A stretch of 64,000 nucleotides of DNA from an uncultured Saprospiraceae bacterium (GCA_938015435.1 CALLPN010000019.1:1-64000); one strand, 5' to 3'; positions 27,094-36,072 are shown, numbered from the stretch's first letter. The notes: generated by a model from the sequence alone, not told the origin. Program-made: numbers and translations.

Positions 27094-27669
27094 TTGAACA
27101 TAGCTCTTATCATATTAGCGGCCGGAAATTCTAGTCGGTTAGGACAAGCCAAACAGCTGCTCTGCAGAGGGGAACAAAGTATGATCCAATACATCCATCA
27201 AGAATGTATTAAAAGTGAACTCGGCTATGTCTATGTGGCTACTGGAGCATATCATGATGCTATATCTAACGAAATACCTGAAGCCCACTTGATATATAAT
27301 GCAAATTGGACAGATGGTATGGCTTCCACGATTTCATTTGCTATGAAAAATATAAATCAAGAGATCTTGGATGGAGTGATTATAATATTGAGCGATCAAG
27401 TTTTCTTGACATCGGACACACTCAATCGATTGGCACAAAAAGCAACAAACGAAACAAATCAAATCGTAAATTGTAAATATCAAAAAGGACTGGGGCCGCC
27501 TACTTATTTCCATAAAAGTCTTTTTAGTGAACTAGAGAAACTATCTGGTGATGAAGGTGCCAAATCTATTGTCAAAAAATATTCTACTAGCCTAACTTCT
27601 ATTAATTTTCCTAAAGGTGATATCGATTTGGATACTACAATAGATATTAAAATACTAGATGAGCTGTAA
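27094..27669 (+). CDS. MobA-like nucleotidyltransferase (MocA/CTP:molybdopterin type)
   Basis: 191 residues. Starts at TTG (27094): no in-frame ATG or GTG gives a sensible start, while MNIALIILAAGNSSRLGQAK aligns with the normal beginning of the family. The motif LAAGxSSRxGxxKQLL binds the nucleotide; GVIIILSDQVFLTSDTL carries the metal-binding Asp; the end has DIDLDTTIDIK, the usual DxDTxxD. Proteins of this type cytidylate or guanylate a molybdenum cofactor, but relatives act on other substrates. No other cofactor genes are nearby. Confidence 0.75.
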   Translation: MNIALIILAAGNSSRLGQAKQLLCRGEQSMIQYIHQECIKSELGYVYVATGAYHDAISNEIPEAHLIYNANWTDGMASTISFAMKNINQEILDGVIIILSDQVFLTSDTLNRLAQKATNETNQIVNCKYQKGLGPPTYFHKSLFSELEKLSGDEGAKSIVKKYSTSLTSINFPKGDIDLDTTIDIKILDEL

Positions 27670-27764
27670 ATCTTAGTTGCAAGGACACAGACAATTGAAT
27701 ACTTATTAAATCGTAACTTCATAAATTGTCACTAGCTTCGTCACTTAATCCACAATAGAATCTC

Positions 27765-28556
27765 ATGAAACATCTTATCCTTATATTCGGACTAATTACT
27801 TTTCTAGTATCATGCCAAAATGCGAATACTGACACAAGTAAAACTATGAAATCAACACCTGTTGTAACAGCCAAAGTCATCAACTATCCTGACGCTCTAG
27901 ACAAAGTATTTGACCAACATGGTTCTGTTGCTCTATGGAAAAAAATGAAGACTATGAGCTACGAGATCGTTAAAGAAGATGGGAACGAAAAGCAAACCAT
28001 AGATCTAATAGGAAGAAGAGAGGTGATCGAAGCACCCACATTTAAATCTGGATATGACGGCACTCAATATTGGATAGAAGCGGATACTACTTATAAAGGG
28101 AATGCAAAATTTTACACCAATCTTATGTTCTATTTCTACGCAATGCCATTCGTATTGGCTGATGAAGGTATTGTATATACGCCTGCCGAGACACTTACTT
28201 TTGATGGTGTAGATTATCCAGGATTTAGAATTTCGTATGGTGATGGTGTAGGTGTAAGTCCAGAGGATGAATATTTCATTCACTATAATACCAAGACTAA
28301 TGAGATGGCTTGGTTGGGTTATACGGTTACTTATTTTTCTGGAGAGCCAAGCAAAAAAATATCTTGGATCAGATATGATGATTGGAAAAATTTTAATGGT
28401 TTAAAACTTCCTAATAGCTTAACTTGGTACAAAGCAAAAAATGGAAAAATAATAGAGCCTAGAAACACCAGAAATTTCATAAATGTAAAAGTAAGTGAAA
28501 AAGAAAGTGAAGCTTCTATATTCGCTAAAACTGTAGGTGCTAAAGTGGTAGAGTAG
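27765..28556 (+). CDS. Lipoprotein, DUF6503-like
   Basis: 263 residues. A lipoprotein signal with LVSC at 14-17 gives a predicted acylated Cys17. The mature part is a beta-rich domain (MKTMSYEIVKEDGNEKQTIDL, YDGTQYWIEADTTYKGNA, YFIHYNTKTNEMAWLGYTVTYFSGE, WIRYDDWKNFNGLKLPNSLTWYK) that resembles the outer-membrane lipoprotein-carrier-like DUF6503 family of Bacteroidota; the assignment is from memory of the pattern. Function unknown. Single gene. Confidence 0.6.
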   Translation: MKHLILIFGLITFLVSCQNANTDTSKTMKSTPVVTAKVINYPDALDKVFDQHGSVALWKKMKTMSYEIVKEDGNEKQTIDLIGRREVIEAPTFKSGYDGTQYWIEADTTYKGNAKFYTNLMFYFYAMPFVLADEGIVYTPAETLTFDGVDYPGFRISYGDGVGVSPEDEYFIHYNTKTNEMAWLGYTVTYFSGEPSKKISWIRYDDWKNFNGLKLPNSLTWYKAKNGKIIEPRNTRNFINVKVSEKESEASIFAKTVGAKVVE

Positions 28557-28676
28557 CGATATTCTGATTTGTCATTCTGGTATATCATTTCCATTATTCC
28601 GTATAAAAAATCAATGTGCATAAAACCGAGTCTAATGACATGACTAATTGTCCTACTTTAGACGTATGATATCATC

Positions 28677-28738
28677 AGAAAAAAAATAAAAGTCAAGTAA
28701 TAAAAAGTGCGATTCTTATAAATTCTAATTATCGTTAA
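28677..28738 (-). pseudogene. Remnant copy of the 5' end of the adjacent lipoprotein gene
   Basis: This 62-bp stretch repeats 29240-29300, the start region of the lipoprotein gene at 28802-29281, with a few substitutions and one indel. In the copy the ATG has become ATA, the frame reads IRIALFIT then stops, and nothing further of the gene is recognisable. It lies just downstream of the intact gene in the same orientation. Confidence 0.6.
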
Positions 28739-28801
28739 TTACATACACACCTTGAACTAATAATCGCGATCAAACGATAAACGAGATCAAACAATAAAAA
28801 T

Positions 28802-29281
28802 CTACTTCAAGTACACGCGCATCTGATGACATGATTGATCGTTTTCTTCCGGTTCTCTTAAGCGCATTATAGCATTCACCTCAGTGGTAGAAATATAATT
28901 AACTTCATCGCTCGCTTTGAAATTATATCTTGTATCTTTTAAGACAAAGGAAATCATCTCATCTGCACAAGGAGAGCAATAAACATCTAGTTCTTGATAT
29001 ATATTAATATCATCCTTAAAAATGAATATCGCATTAATTGGCAGCGCTTCTATTTGAGCTGAATATCCGAGAGTATCCCCATTGTCAATAAACGTAAAAT
29101 TTTCTCCGCATTCAGCTTTAAAATCTAATATTAATCTTCTAACTAAACTCTTTGACTCCCCCACCATTACCATACTTTGAGAATTATGTCCTGTGACCGT
29201 ACGTGCAAATTTTTTCATCGCCTTAGGTGTACACCCAATAGAAAAAAATACAATTGAAATAATAAAAAGTGCGATTCTCAT
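28802..29281 (-). CDS. Small lipoprotein of unknown function
   Basis: 159 residues. Lipoprotein signal MRIALFIISIVFFSIGC with predicted acylated Cys17. The mature part contains a pair CSPC (about 122-125) and two other Cys, LVRRLILDFKAECGENFTFIDNG and EALPINAIFIFKDD. I do not recognise the family. It lies 50 bp upstream of nothing on its strand: the next gene in this direction is the convergent DUF6503-like gene, and trpA ends 50 bp before its start. It could be read through from the trp operon. Confidence 0.6.
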   Translation of the reverse strand: MRIALFIISIVFFSIGCTPKAMKKFARTVTGHNSQSMVMVGESKSLVRRLILDFKAECGENFTFIDNGDTLGYSAQIEALPINAIFIFKDDINIYQELDVYCSPCADEMISFVLKDTRYNFKASDEVNYISTTEVNAIMRLREPEENDQSCHQMRVYLK

Positions 29282-29331
29282 AAATTCTAGTTATCGTTAA
29301 ATCAAAAACGAAATTACCATTTATAAATAAC

Positions 29332-30096
29332 TTACCGCAACCCATTTACGAAGGTTTCGATACTACCTTCTACGTTCTCCACATCAAGTGATCTAATAAA
29401 AGCACTACCCACAATAGCCCCATGGCTATACTTACAAGCTTGATTATAAGTCATTCTATCATGAATACCAAATCCAATTAATCTAGGACTGACAAGATTC
29501 ATAGATTCTATTCGTTCAAAATATTTTTTCTGAGCGATAGATATTACTCCTTGCTTACCTGTAATACTCGTTTGAGAAACTACATAGATAAATGCTGTAC
29601 TTAATTTATCAGCCTGATGTATTCGCTCATCAGACGTAAGTGGCGTAATCAGAAAACTGATTTCCATATTGTATTTAACGAATAGATGTTGGTAATCCCT
29701 TTCGTAAATATCCATTGGCAAATCTGGAATAATCAAGCCTTGTATTCCTGAATCATGAGATCTCGATAAGAATCGCTCTACTCCATATTGTAACATTTGA
29801 TTATAGTATCCCATCGCGATAATAGGTGTACTTGTATGTTCTCTAGCTTCTTTTACTTGGCCAAATAGAATATCTAATGTTAGACCATTCTGCAAAGCGA
29901 TTTGACTGCTACGCTGTATCGTCTCTCCATCTGCTAATGGATCGCTATACGGCATTCCTAGTTCTATCAAATCCACACCTTGACTAGATAATGACTTGAG
30001 TATAGTTCCTGTATTATCCAGCTTCGGATATCCAGCCGTACAATAGACATTGAGTATATCTGAGCCTTTATCGAGTATAGTTTTTCTTATCGTCAT
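29332..30096 (-). CDS. trpA: Tryptophan synthase alpha chain
   Basis: 254 residues. Cleaves indole-3-glycerol phosphate to indole and glyceraldehyde-3-phosphate within the alpha2-beta2 complex. The TIM-barrel motif LIELGMPYSDPLADGETIQ holds the catalytic Glu and is followed by IAMGYYNQMLQYG, GLIIPDLPMD (catalytic Asp region), TSITGKQG and GAIVGSAFI. It is the last gene of the trp operon, starting 1 bp after trpB. No terminator is evident downstream. Confidence 0.96.
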   Translation of the reverse strand: MTIRKTILDKGSDILNVYCTAGYPKLDNTGTILKSLSSQGVDLIELGMPYSDPLADGETIQRSSQIALQNGLTLDILFGQVKEAREHTSTPIIAMGYYNQMLQYGVERFLSRSHDSGIQGLIIPDLPMDIYERDYQHLFVKYNMEISFLITPLTSDERIHQADKLSTAFIYVVSQTSITGKQGVISIAQKKYFERIESMNLVSPRLIGFGIHDRMTYNQACKYSHGAIVGSAFIRSLDVENVEGSIETFVNGLR

Positions 30097-30097
30097 A

Positions 30098-31294
30098 CTA
30101 TTGTTGATCTAAGTAATTCATAATCGTATTTAAGTCTTTGTCTCCCCTACCGGAAAGGCAAAGCACAACAGTGTCTTTTGGATTAAAAGTCATCTTATCT
30201 AAGATAGCCAAAGCATGTGCGGTCTCCAAAGCTGGAATGATACCTTCCTCTCGACTTAGGTATAACATCGCCTGTATCGCTTCCTCATCCGTTGCAGGAT
30301 GAACGGTCGCTCTTCCAATATCTATTAAATGCGCATGCAGAGGTCCGATGCCTGGATAATCAAGCCCAGCAGAAACAGAATGCGGCTCTACAATCTGACC
30401 ATCACTTGTTTGCATGAGTAAGGTCTTACAACCGTGGATCACACCTTTGGTGCCTAAGATACTTGTCGCTGCCGAACGACCTGAGCCGATGCCTTCTCCA
30501 GCTGCCTCCGCAAGTATGAGTTGCGTAGATTCATGATCTAAGAAATGATAAAATGCTCCAGCTGCATTGCTTCCCCCACCCACACAAGCCACTACATAAT
30601 CTGGATTCTCATTACCTGTTTTTTCTTTGAGTTGATACTTTATCTCTTCGCTAATCACCGACTGAAATCTAGTCACCATATCTGGATAAGGATGGGGACC
30701 AATCGCCGATCCAATTATATAATGCGTGTCTTCCGCATTATTAATCCAATCACGTATCGCTTCGTTTGTAGCGTCTTTTAATGTTTTACTTCCAGAAGTT
30801 GCAGGGCGAACCTCTGCTCCGAGCATACGCATACGAGCTACATTAGGCGCTTGTCTAGCTATGTCCACCTCACCCATGTAAACGATACACTTTAATCCCA
30901 TCAACGCACATACAGTTGCAGTAGCTACACCATGCTGACCAGCGCCAGTCTCAGCTATTATTCGCTGCTTACCGAGTCTTTGTGCGAGCAGTATCTGTCC
31001 TATCGTATTATTGATTTTATGTGCTCCGGTATGATTCAGATCCTCTCGCTTGAGATAAATCTTAGCACCATGCTTTTGAGATAATTTCTTTGACAAATAC
31101 AAAGGCGATGGCCTTCCAACATAATCTCGGAGTAATACTTGAAACTCTTCTTGAAAAGTTGGCTCTTGAGATATTTCAATATACACTTTACGCAGATTTT
31201 CAATATTGGCGTACAGCATTTCTGGAATATAACTTCCACCAAAATCCCCATAATACCCTTCCGGAGATACCGCATATTTATTATTTGTAGTCAT
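30098..31294 (-). CDS. trpB: Tryptophan synthase beta chain
   Basis: 398 residues. PLP-dependent condensation of indole with serine. The PLP lysine is in HTGAHKINN, the phosphate-binding loop in GGGSNA, and other landmarks are GRPSPLY, AETGAGQHGVATAT, GSAIGPHPYPDMV, SAGLDYPGIGP and CLSGRGDKDL. Family-typical length (TrpB1 type). Separated from trpF by 22 bp and from trpA by 1 bp. Confidence 0.97.
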   Translation of the reverse strand: MTTNNKYAVSPEGYYGDFGGSYIPEMLYANIENLRKVYIEISQEPTFQEEFQVLLRDYVGRPSPLYLSKKLSQKHGAKIYLKREDLNHTGAHKINNTIGQILLAQRLGKQRIIAETGAGQHGVATATVCALMGLKCIVYMGEVDIARQAPNVARMRMLGAEVRPATSGSKTLKDATNEAIRDWINNAEDTHYIIGSAIGPHPYPDMVTRFQSVISEEIKYQLKEKTGNENPDYVVACVGGGSNAAGAFYHFLDHESTQLILAEAAGEGIGSGRSAATSILGTKGVIHGCKTLLMQTSDGQIVEPHSVSAGLDYPGIGPLHAHLIDIGRATVHPATDEEAIQAMLYLSREEGIIPALETAHALAILDKMTFNPKDTVVLCLSGRGDKDLNTIMNYLDQQ

Positions 31295-31316
31295 ATTAAT
31301 TTCCTTTCGAAGGATT

Positions 31317-31928
31317 TTACTTTTTCGTTACTTCTTTAATAAATCGACTAATCATATTCATGTCCTTCTCTGCTGGAGAAGATTCAAATTTACTATTGAT
31401 ATCCACCCCTCTAAACATAGGATGAGAAATACTCGATATACTCTCAGAATCTTCTGGACCAATACCGCCACTCAACAAAAATGGAATACTTCCTTTATAA
31501 TTATTCAAGATATTCCAGTCGAATTTCTTTCCTGATCCTCCATAAGCTTCTGTATAAGTATCAAACAAAAAATACTCTGCATAATCGTGTCCATCTATCT
31601 TCTCCAGATCTACCGCAGATGAAATTCTAAATACTCGGATGACTTGAGAATGCTTTGCGATTTCTCTACCAAATGCTATAGATTCATCTCCATGTAATTG
31701 GACAAAATCTAATGCGTATTTCTCAACCTTATTAAGTATCTCTTCCTGGCTTTCATTGACAAATACACCAACCCTCTTTACAGTTGATGGTAGTATGTCG
31801 TACTTCTCAGCTTCCAAAGCTACGCACCTGATAGATGGCGTGTAAAAATTGAGCCCTACCATGGAGTAAGAATCCGTTACCTGCGAGAGGTTTTCTTCCG
31901 ATCTGAGTCCACATACTTTTACTATCAT
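31317..31928 (-). CDS. trpF: Phosphoribosylanthranilate isomerase
   Basis: 203 residues. Amadori rearrangement of phosphoribosylanthranilate. The catalytic Cys is in KVCGLRSEENL near the N terminus; FVQLHGDES, FLFDTY and FLLSGGIGPED then GVDINSKFE are the remaining barrel motifs. It is separate from trpC (not fused), 2 bp downstream of it. Confidence 0.95.
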   Translation of the reverse strand: MIVKVCGLRSEENLSQVTDSYSMVGLNFYTPSIRCVALEAEKYDILPSTVKRVGVFVNESQEEILNKVEKYALDFVQLHGDESIAFGREIAKHSQVIRVFRISSAVDLEKIDGHDYAEYFLFDTYTEAYGGSGKKFDWNILNNYKGSIPFLLSGGIGPEDSESISSISHPMFRGVDINSKFESSPAEKDMNMISRFIKEVTKK

Positions 31929-31930
31929 AA

Positions 31931-32719
31931 TTATCTTAGATTGTTGTATTCATTAATCAATTGACGACATGCGAGAGCTGGATCTTCATGAGTCATAAAT
32001 CTCTCTCCTATCAAAAACCCATCATACCCAGCTTGAGAAAGTTCCACCATTTGGGTTGCCGAATGAATACCGCTTTCTGATATTTTACAGATATCCGGAA
32101 GTATCTCAATGATATCCAGACTAGATTGTATACTAGTTTTAAAAGTTTTTAGATCTCTATTGTTCACTCCTACCACTTGTACGTTTTTTGATATTTTTTT
32201 GATCTGACTGTCATCATGTAATTCCATCAATACCTCTAGACCTATATCATTCGCTTGTCTGGATAGATCTTTTATCTCTTCTATTGTCAATATCTCAGCA
32301 ATCAGTAATATTGCGTCTGCACCTATTGCCTTCGCTTCGTGTATTTGATACGGATCTATGATAAAGTCTTTACGCAACACTGGGATATCATTAAGCGATC
32401 TTGCTGTCGTTAAATAAGAAGATCCACCTCCAAAAAAATGCTCGTCCGTCAAGATCGAAAGTGCAGAAGCACCAGAATTATTATAACCAATAGTCACCTC
32501 TTCTACTTTAGCTTCGAAATTGATTTCTGGTTTGGATGGAGACTTACGTTTAAATTCTGCAATCACTCCACTTCTATCTGCACTTCTGATAAAATCAGAT
32601 AACGAATAGACCTCTCTTTTATAATATTCCGACTCCAGTAACTCTTGCAATGGAGTTCTGATTTTTCGATCAGCGACCTCTGTTCTTTTGTGATGGACTA
32701 TTATGTCTAGTATATTCAT
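31931..32719 (-). CDS. trpC: Indole-3-glycerol phosphate synthase
   Basis: 262 residues. Ring closure of the carboxyphenylamino-deoxyribulose phosphate. Motifs: VIAEFKRKSPSK (catalytic Lys and phosphate contacts), LSILTDEHFFGG, VLRKDFIIDPYQIHEA, LLIAEIL, EVLMELHDD, VGVNNRDLKTF and SESGIHSATQM, then FLIGERFM. Starts 7 bp after trpD. Confidence 0.96.
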   Translation of the reverse strand: MNILDIIVHHKRTEVADRKIRTPLQELLESEYYKREVYSLSDFIRSADRSGVIAEFKRKSPSKPEINFEAKVEEVTIGYNNSGASALSILTDEHFFGGGSSYLTTARSLNDIPVLRKDFIIDPYQIHEAKAIGADAILLIAEILTIEEIKDLSRQANDIGLEVLMELHDDSQIKKISKNVQVVGVNNRDLKTFKTSIQSSLDIIEILPDICKISESGIHSATQMVELSQAGYDGFLIGERFMTHEDPALACRQLINEYNNLR

Positions 32720-32726
32720 ATCGTAT

Positions 32727-33722
32727 CTAGTTACTATGTTGGATCAATAACTTCAATGCATCATGAGCCTTACCCGAAGCAATAGATTCATGTGCTTCAG
32801 CGACACAATCTTCAATAGATCTTGTTGGATCATAGCATTGAATTGCTAATGCAGAGTTGGCCTCTACTACAGCATACTGCGCGTCAGTACCTTTACCAGA
32901 TAATATCTCAGTAAATATCTGTGCTGCAGAGTCAATGGTATCGCCACCAAAGATATCTTCAGGTGCGAGCTGTGATTTTTTAAAATAACTCGGATCAACT
33001 AATAACTCTTCTTTACTATTGATTAGCCTAACACCACCTGTGAGAGAAACTTCATCGTACCCATCTATGGAATGTACAATACAATAACTCTTATCAAGAT
33101 CTTGGTGAAGATAATTATATAGCCTTGCCAATCGAAGATTGAATACACCGACAAGCTGCTGTTTAGGCTGCACAGGATTTACAAGAGGTCCTAACATATT
33201 GAAGAATGTTTTGACTCCTAATTCTTTTCTTATTCGTCCTACAGATTTCAAAGCTGGATGAAAAAGAGGGGCATGCAAAAAACAAATACTTGAAGCTTCC
33301 AATTGTTTTTGAAGCTTACTTTCATCATTGGTAAAATTATATCCAAGATGCTCTAGGACATTACTCGACCCACAGACAGAACTTACGCCATAGTTACCAT
33401 GCTTTGTCACACGATATCCTGCACCAGCTACAACAAACGAGGATAATGTAGAGATATTAAAGGTATTCTTCCCATCGCCTCCAGTACCGCAAAGGTCTAT
33501 CGCATCCTGGCCATCAATATCGACTTTGACACATAGATCAAGTAAAGCTTCTCTAAATCCACTCAACTCATCTAGTGAGATATTTCGCATTAGATATACA
33601 GAGATAAAAGCCGCAATCTGTGCATCGTTATATTCACTATTTGAGATACGTATCAATATATCTCTAGCCTCATCTCTATTGAGCGACTGATGATCAAATA
33701 ATTTATTGAGTATTTTTTTCAT
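32727..33722 (-). CDS. trpD: Anthranilate phosphoribosyltransferase
   Basis: 331 residues. Transfers phosphoribosyl from PRPP to anthranilate. Motifs: LCGTGGDGKNTFNIST (PRPP binding), KHGNYGVSSVCGSSNVLEHLGY, FLHAPLFHPALKSVGRIRKELGVKTFFNMLGPLVNP, and SIDGYDEVSLTG. It is separated from trpG by 166 bp holding the 65-bp tandem repeat. Confidence 0.96.
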   Translation of the reverse strand: MKKILNKLFDHQSLNRDEARDILIRISNSEYNDAQIAAFISVYLMRNISLDELSGFREALLDLCVKVDIDGQDAIDLCGTGGDGKNTFNISTLSSFVVAGAGYRVTKHGNYGVSSVCGSSNVLEHLGYNFTNDESKLQKQLEASSICFLHAPLFHPALKSVGRIRKELGVKTFFNMLGPLVNPVQPKQQLVGVFNLRLARLYNYLHQDLDKSYCIVHSIDGYDEVSLTGGVRLINSKEELLVDPSYFKKSQLAPEDIFGGDTIDSAAQIFTEILSGKGTDAQYAVVEANSALAIQCYDPTRSIEDCVAEAHESIASGKAHDALKLLIQHSN

Positions 33723-33741
33723 TGCCTTTAATTAATATCTT

Positions 33742-33900
33742 TTGAACAAGCGTTTACTAGGAAATCCGCTACTCCATTATTTTTTTTGAAACGCTGAAAT
33801 GCGCGTTTCAATGTTCGCGTTTACTGCGTAAGCCGCTTACACTATTTCTTTTGAAACGCTGAAATGCGCGTTTCAATGTTCGCGTTTACTACGTAAGCCG
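33742..33900. repeat. 65-bp tandem repeat with hairpin, between trpG and trpD
   Basis: Two copies (33784-33835 and 33849-33900) match over 52 bp with one difference and a 65-bp period. A degenerate partial copy begins near 33750 (CGTTTACTAGG). Each full copy contains GAAACGC-N8-GCGTTTC, a 7-bp perfect stem. The repeat has higher GC than its surroundings. The last copy runs into trpG and supplies its final codons and stop (33889-33891). Confidence 0.85.
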
Positions 33901-34473
33901 CGAACTTTCCAAGAAATTTCTTACCATTTTACTTCCTTCTGGTGTCATAATAGACTCTGGATGAAACTGCACACCGTAGACTTGATGTACTTTATGTTCC
34001 GCCGCCATAATCTCACCATACTCTCCTAGTGCAGTCACGATCATATCATCTGTGATCGTTTCTCTATCCACTACCCATGAGTGATATCTTCCAGCTTGAA
34101 ATTTGTCACTCACGCCTTCAAATATTATAGACTTGTTTTCCGTCTTTACAAATTCTGATTGTATTCCATGAAAAACTTGATCTAGATTTTTAAGCTTCGC
34201 TCCATATACTTCTCCAATAGCTTGTAAGCCTAAGCAAACGCCAAATATTTTGTGCGTAGCACCAAGTTCAACTATAATCTGCTTTAATAATCCCGCTTCA
34301 TCTGGAAGGCCAGGACCAGGACTGAGTATAATATGATCGTAGCCTGATATTTCTTCGATAGACGTCTCATCATTTCTTCTTACGGTAACCTCTTCACCTT
34401 GTATTTCATTTACAATTTGTACAAGGTTATAAGTAAAGCTATCGTAGTTATCTATAATTATTGTTTTGCTCAT
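33889..34473 (-). CDS. trpG: Anthranilate synthase component II (glutamine amidotransferase)
   Basis: 194 residues. Supplies ammonia from glutamine to TrpE. Class I amidotransferase motifs: DNYDSFTYNL at the N terminus, SPGPGLPDEAG, the nucleophile Cys in GVCLGLQAIGE, and His/Glu in VQFHPESIMTPEG. Not fused to trpE or trpD. The 3' end (last residues RLT and stop) lies inside the repeat unit that fills the trpG-trpD gap, so the C terminus has been reshaped by it. Confidence 0.96.
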   Translation of the reverse strand: MSKTIIIDNYDSFTYNLVQIVNEIQGEEVTVRRNDETSIEEISGYDHIILSPGPGLPDEAGLLKQIIVELGATHKIFGVCLGLQAIGEVYGAKLKNLDQVFHGIQSEFVKTENKSIIFEGVSDKFQAGRYHSWVVDRETITDDMIVTALGEYGEIMAAEHKVHQVYGVQFHPESIMTPEGSKMVRNFLESSRLT

Positions 34474-34525
34474 TTTATTATTTTGTTAGATCTTCTTAAA
34501 TTCAAAATTCGTAAAAATCTCTTAT

Positions 34526-35914
34526 CTAATTCGCTACTATTTCTTCCGCTTTTATCAATGCCTTTCTCAATGCTCCTAGTTTGTTATTTACTTCTTGCAA
34601 CTCAGATTGTGGATCAGAACTGATTACTACTCCAGCACCCGCTTGAAAACTTAATGCACCACCTTGACTTATAAACGATCTAATCATAATCGCATGATTG
34701 AGCCTACGATCAAATCCAATCCAACCTATCGCTCCACCATAATACCCTCTTCCTGTTGGCTCCAATTTATCTATGATCTGCATAGCTCTATACTTGGGTG
34801 CACCACTCAGCGTACCCGCTGGAAAACTATCCGCAAATACTCGGAAGGCAGAAGCCTTACTGTTGAGCTTACCCGTCACCTTAGAAGTAAGATGTATTAC
34901 ATGACTAAAGTACTGCAACTCTCTCAGTTTACTAACCTCTACATGAGTCGAATGTTTTCCGAGATCGTTACGTGCGAGATCTACAAGCATAATATGTTCA
35001 GCATTCTCTTTTGGATCCTTCTTGAGTTGCTCTCCTAATTTAATATCTTCTTCTGCGATACCTGATCTTTTAAAAGTCCCTGCGATAGGATGTATCTCTG
35101 CATGATCACCATCTACGACTAATTGCGCTTCTGGTGAAGATCCGAATATTTTAAACCCTCCATAATCGAAGTAAAATAAATAAGGACTTGGATTAATTGA
35201 TCTTAATGCACGATAGACATTAAAATCATCACCTTTAAATTTCTGCGTAAACCTTCTACTTAGTACCACCTGAAAAACATCACCTCTCTGACAATGAGAT
35301 TTAGCCGTCTTGATCATCTCAAGATAAGTTGCATCCTCCATATTAGAGGTCGTGTCTCCATCCAATGAGAAACTATAAGTCTGATGATTTTGTCTAGCGG
35401 CAAACCTTAGCATTTCATCTATCTTGCTCGTCTCTCCTTCAGGTAGATTCTCTATGAGATATAGCTGTTCATAATAATGATCAAATACAAATATAAATCT
35501 AAAGAAATCATATCTCAAAGTCGGACAGTTACTGTCATGCCTATTGATATGAATGGTATCAAAGTACTGAATAGATTCATAGCTACTATATCCAAATACT
35601 CCATTATGCTTTGAAGTCTCTACTGAGTCACTAAAATCAAATTCCGATAAAAAAGCATCCATTTCATCCACGATATCGAAATCCTTTTTTTGAAGCGCAT
35701 CAGTACCTATTATTCGCTTAGTCAGTGTGTCGTTAGTAGATTGTATCATACCCAAACTATCAAAGCAAAGAAATGACATACTATTCTCCTTGCTACTATA
35801 ATCTGAACTCTCCAGTAAAAGTAATTCTGGATATTGCTCACGTACTTTGAGGTAGAGACTTACTGGAGTAGTAAGATCTGAAAGCACTTGTCGTTTATGT
35901 ATGTTTATCTTCAT
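34526..35914 (-). CDS. trpE: Anthranilate synthase component I
   Basis: 462 residues. Converts chorismate and ammonia to anthranilate. The N-terminal LLLESSDY includes the LLES element that binds feedback tryptophan. Chorismate-binding core: FQVVLSRRFTQKF, NPSPYLFYFDYG, GSSPEAQLVV, HPIAGTFKRSG, DLARNDLGK, FPAGTLSGAPKYRAMQIID and GYYGGAIGW. First structural gene of the operon; its start lies about 20 nt after a strong terminator preceded by a Trp-rich leader peptide, so expression is expected to be controlled by attenuation as well as feedback inhibition. Confidence 0.97.
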   Translation of the reverse strand: MKINIHKRQVLSDLTTPVSLYLKVREQYPELLLLESSDYSSKENSMSFLCFDSLGMIQSTNDTLTKRIIGTDALQKKDFDIVDEMDAFLSEFDFSDSVETSKHNGVFGYSSYESIQYFDTIHINRHDSNCPTLRYDFFRFIFVFDHYYEQLYLIENLPEGETSKIDEMLRFAARQNHQTYSFSLDGDTTSNMEDATYLEMIKTAKSHCQRGDVFQVVLSRRFTQKFKGDDFNVYRALRSINPSPYLFYFDYGGFKIFGSSPEAQLVVDGDHAEIHPIAGTFKRSGIAEEDIKLGEQLKKDPKENAEHIMLVDLARNDLGKHSTHVEVSKLRELQYFSHVIHLTSKVTGKLNSKASAFRVFADSFPAGTLSGAPKYRAMQIIDKLEPTGRGYYGGAIGWIGFDRRLNHAIMIRSFISQGGALSFQAGAGVVISSDPQSELQEVNNKLGALRKALIKAEEIVAN

Positions 35915-35930
35915 TCTGTGATATTGGAAT

Positions 35931-35965
35931 AAAAAAAGCGGCTTGTCGATATCGACAAGCCGCTT
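35931..35965 (-). terminator. trp attenuator: perfect 30-nt palindromic terminator
   Basis: On the minus strand AAGCGGCTTGTCGAT is followed at once by its exact complement (35936-35965), then a T7 run (35937-35931). It ends about 17 nt before the trpE ATG and 35 nt after the leader stop codon. A terminator upstream of the first structural gene is the hallmark of attenuation. Confidence 0.92.
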
Positions 35966-35999
35966 AGTTATATATTATTACAAATACAAATAGTTACGC

Positions 36000-36056
36000 C
36001 TAGCTCGATATTGAGTCAAGATTAAGCCACCACCAATTTGTATTAAATGTATTCAT
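36000..36056 (-). CDS. trpL: trp operon leader peptide with Trp-Trp-Trp
   Basis: An ATG at 36056 opens an 18-codon frame ending TAG at 36000: MNTFNTNWWWLNLDSISS. Three consecutive TGG codons occupy 36035-36027. It lies about 10 nt after the predicted transcript start and upstream of the attenuator terminator. Ribosome stalling at the Trp codons when charged tRNA-Trp is scarce would favour an alternative fold. The last codons ATATCGA (36011-36005) can pair with TCGATAT (35955-35949) in the terminator, a plausible antiterminator. The peptide itself probably has no other function. Confidence 0.9.
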   Translation of the reverse strand: MNTFNTNWWWLNLDSISS

Positions 36057-36072
36057 TGCTATTATTATTTGA

